Shown piece by piece: positions 5,871-6,181 of a stretch of DNA of 6,181 bases (position 1 is the first letter of the stretch; every line of letters begins with the position of its first letter). The notes below the pieces were generated by a model that saw only the letters and a program-made list of their open reading frames with translations, ran no database searches and was not told the DNA's origin. Source of the stretch: Clostridia bacterium (GTDB taxonomy: Bacteria; Bacillota; Clostridia; Saccharofermentanales; UBA5734); contig JAGOFF010000138.1 of NCBI GenBank assembly GCA_017997315.1, positions 1 through 6,181 of the forward strand, written 5' to 3'. The position numbers were made by a program, and so were the translations under genes.

Positions 5871-6181
5871 AACCGGTCGTGCGGGGATACGGCAGCACGT
5901 CGCGGATGTTGGCAACTCCGGTCAGATACATGATCATGCGGTCGAAGCCGAGCCCGTATCCCGCATGGCGGGTTCCGCCGTAGCGGCGAAGATCCAGGTA
6001 CCACCAATAGTCTTCCGGACGCATACCGAGACTGGCGATCCGCTCCTCGAGAACCGAAAGCCGTTCTTCGCGCTGGCTGCCGCCGATGATCTCTCCGATG
6101 CCGGGAACGAGGCAGTCCATGGCGGCGACCGTTTTCCCGTCGTCGTTGAGGCGCATGTAGAACGCTTTGATGTCTTTCGGG
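5857..6181 (-). CDS. asnS: Asparaginyl-tRNA synthetase, C-terminal part (5' end outside window)
   Basis: Cytoplasmic class II aminoacyl-tRNA synthetase that charges tRNA-Asn with asparagine. Only about the last 107 codons are present; the gene runs off the right edge. The fragment begins PKDIKAFYMRLNDDGKTV and contains the GIGEIIGGSQREER segment. It then carries motif 3, GYGLGFDRMIMYLTG, whose arginine contacts ATP, followed by the family ending NIRDVLPYPRTTGYAEF. The ANIRDV..PR..G.AEF ending is characteristic of AsnS; AspS ends differently. The stop is TGA at 5857-5859, and the C-terminus looks complete and undamaged. The stop lies 14 nt inside the next gene, maf, so the two are probably cotranscribed. 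Nothing in the visible part suggests loss of function. A close paralogue such as AsnA is excluded by the family-specific tail. Confidence 0.97.
   Translation of the reverse strand, partial: PKDIKAFYMRLNDDGKTVAAMDCLVPGIGEIIGGSQREERLSVLEERIASLGMRPEDYWWYLDLRRYGGTRHAGYGLGFDRMIMYLTGVANIRDVLPYPRTTGYAEF

Overview
The window looks like a core chromosomal region of a Bacillota (Firmicutes)-type bacterium with fairly GC-rich DNA. Every gene I can support is on the minus strand. The reasons for the assignment are the linkage of maf and radC to mreC-mreD-PBP2, a methylglyoxal-synthase family gene downstream (as I recall it in many Bacillota, near the mre/min/rodA genes), strong AGGAGG-type Shine-Dalgarno sites, and sigma-A-like promoters. 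No mobile element, CRISPR array, tRNA or rRNA is visible, and I cannot name a genus.

In transcription order (right to left) there are three blocks. Block 1 (6181-4496) holds the 3' end of asnS (asparaginyl-tRNA synthetase), then maf (Maf/YhdE nucleotide pyrophosphatase) and radC (JAB/JAMM family). Each overlaps the next: asnS/maf by 14 nt and maf/radC by 62 nt. Block 2 (4480-730) is an elongasome operon. A putative promoter lies in the radC-mreC gap and is followed by mreC, mreD and a class B PBP2 transpeptidase (mrdA), joined by ATGA or near-ATGA stop/start overlaps. mreB, which usually sits just before mreC, is not here. Block 3 (661-1) holds a 129-residue methylglyoxal-synthase-fold protein with its own near-consensus promoter. 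A 177-nt gap follows, with another very good promoter (TTGACG, 17 nt, TACAAT), leading into a gene of which only the first ten codons are in the window.

Functionally, MreC and MreD bridge the cytoskeleton and the periplasmic PBP2/RodA synthase during sidewall growth. Maf and RadC are frequent genomic neighbours of this cluster, with a less clear link to it.

The most interesting item is the MGS-like protein. It aligns without gaps to genuine MgsA and keeps the scaffold signatures, but nearly every phosphate-binding and catalytic position is substituted, so it is probably a pseudoenzyme or a repurposed ligand-binding protein. Secondary points are the missing mreB, the unusually long Maf tail overlapping radC, and the promoter evidence that fixes the mreC start. 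The rest is ordinary housekeeping DNA.
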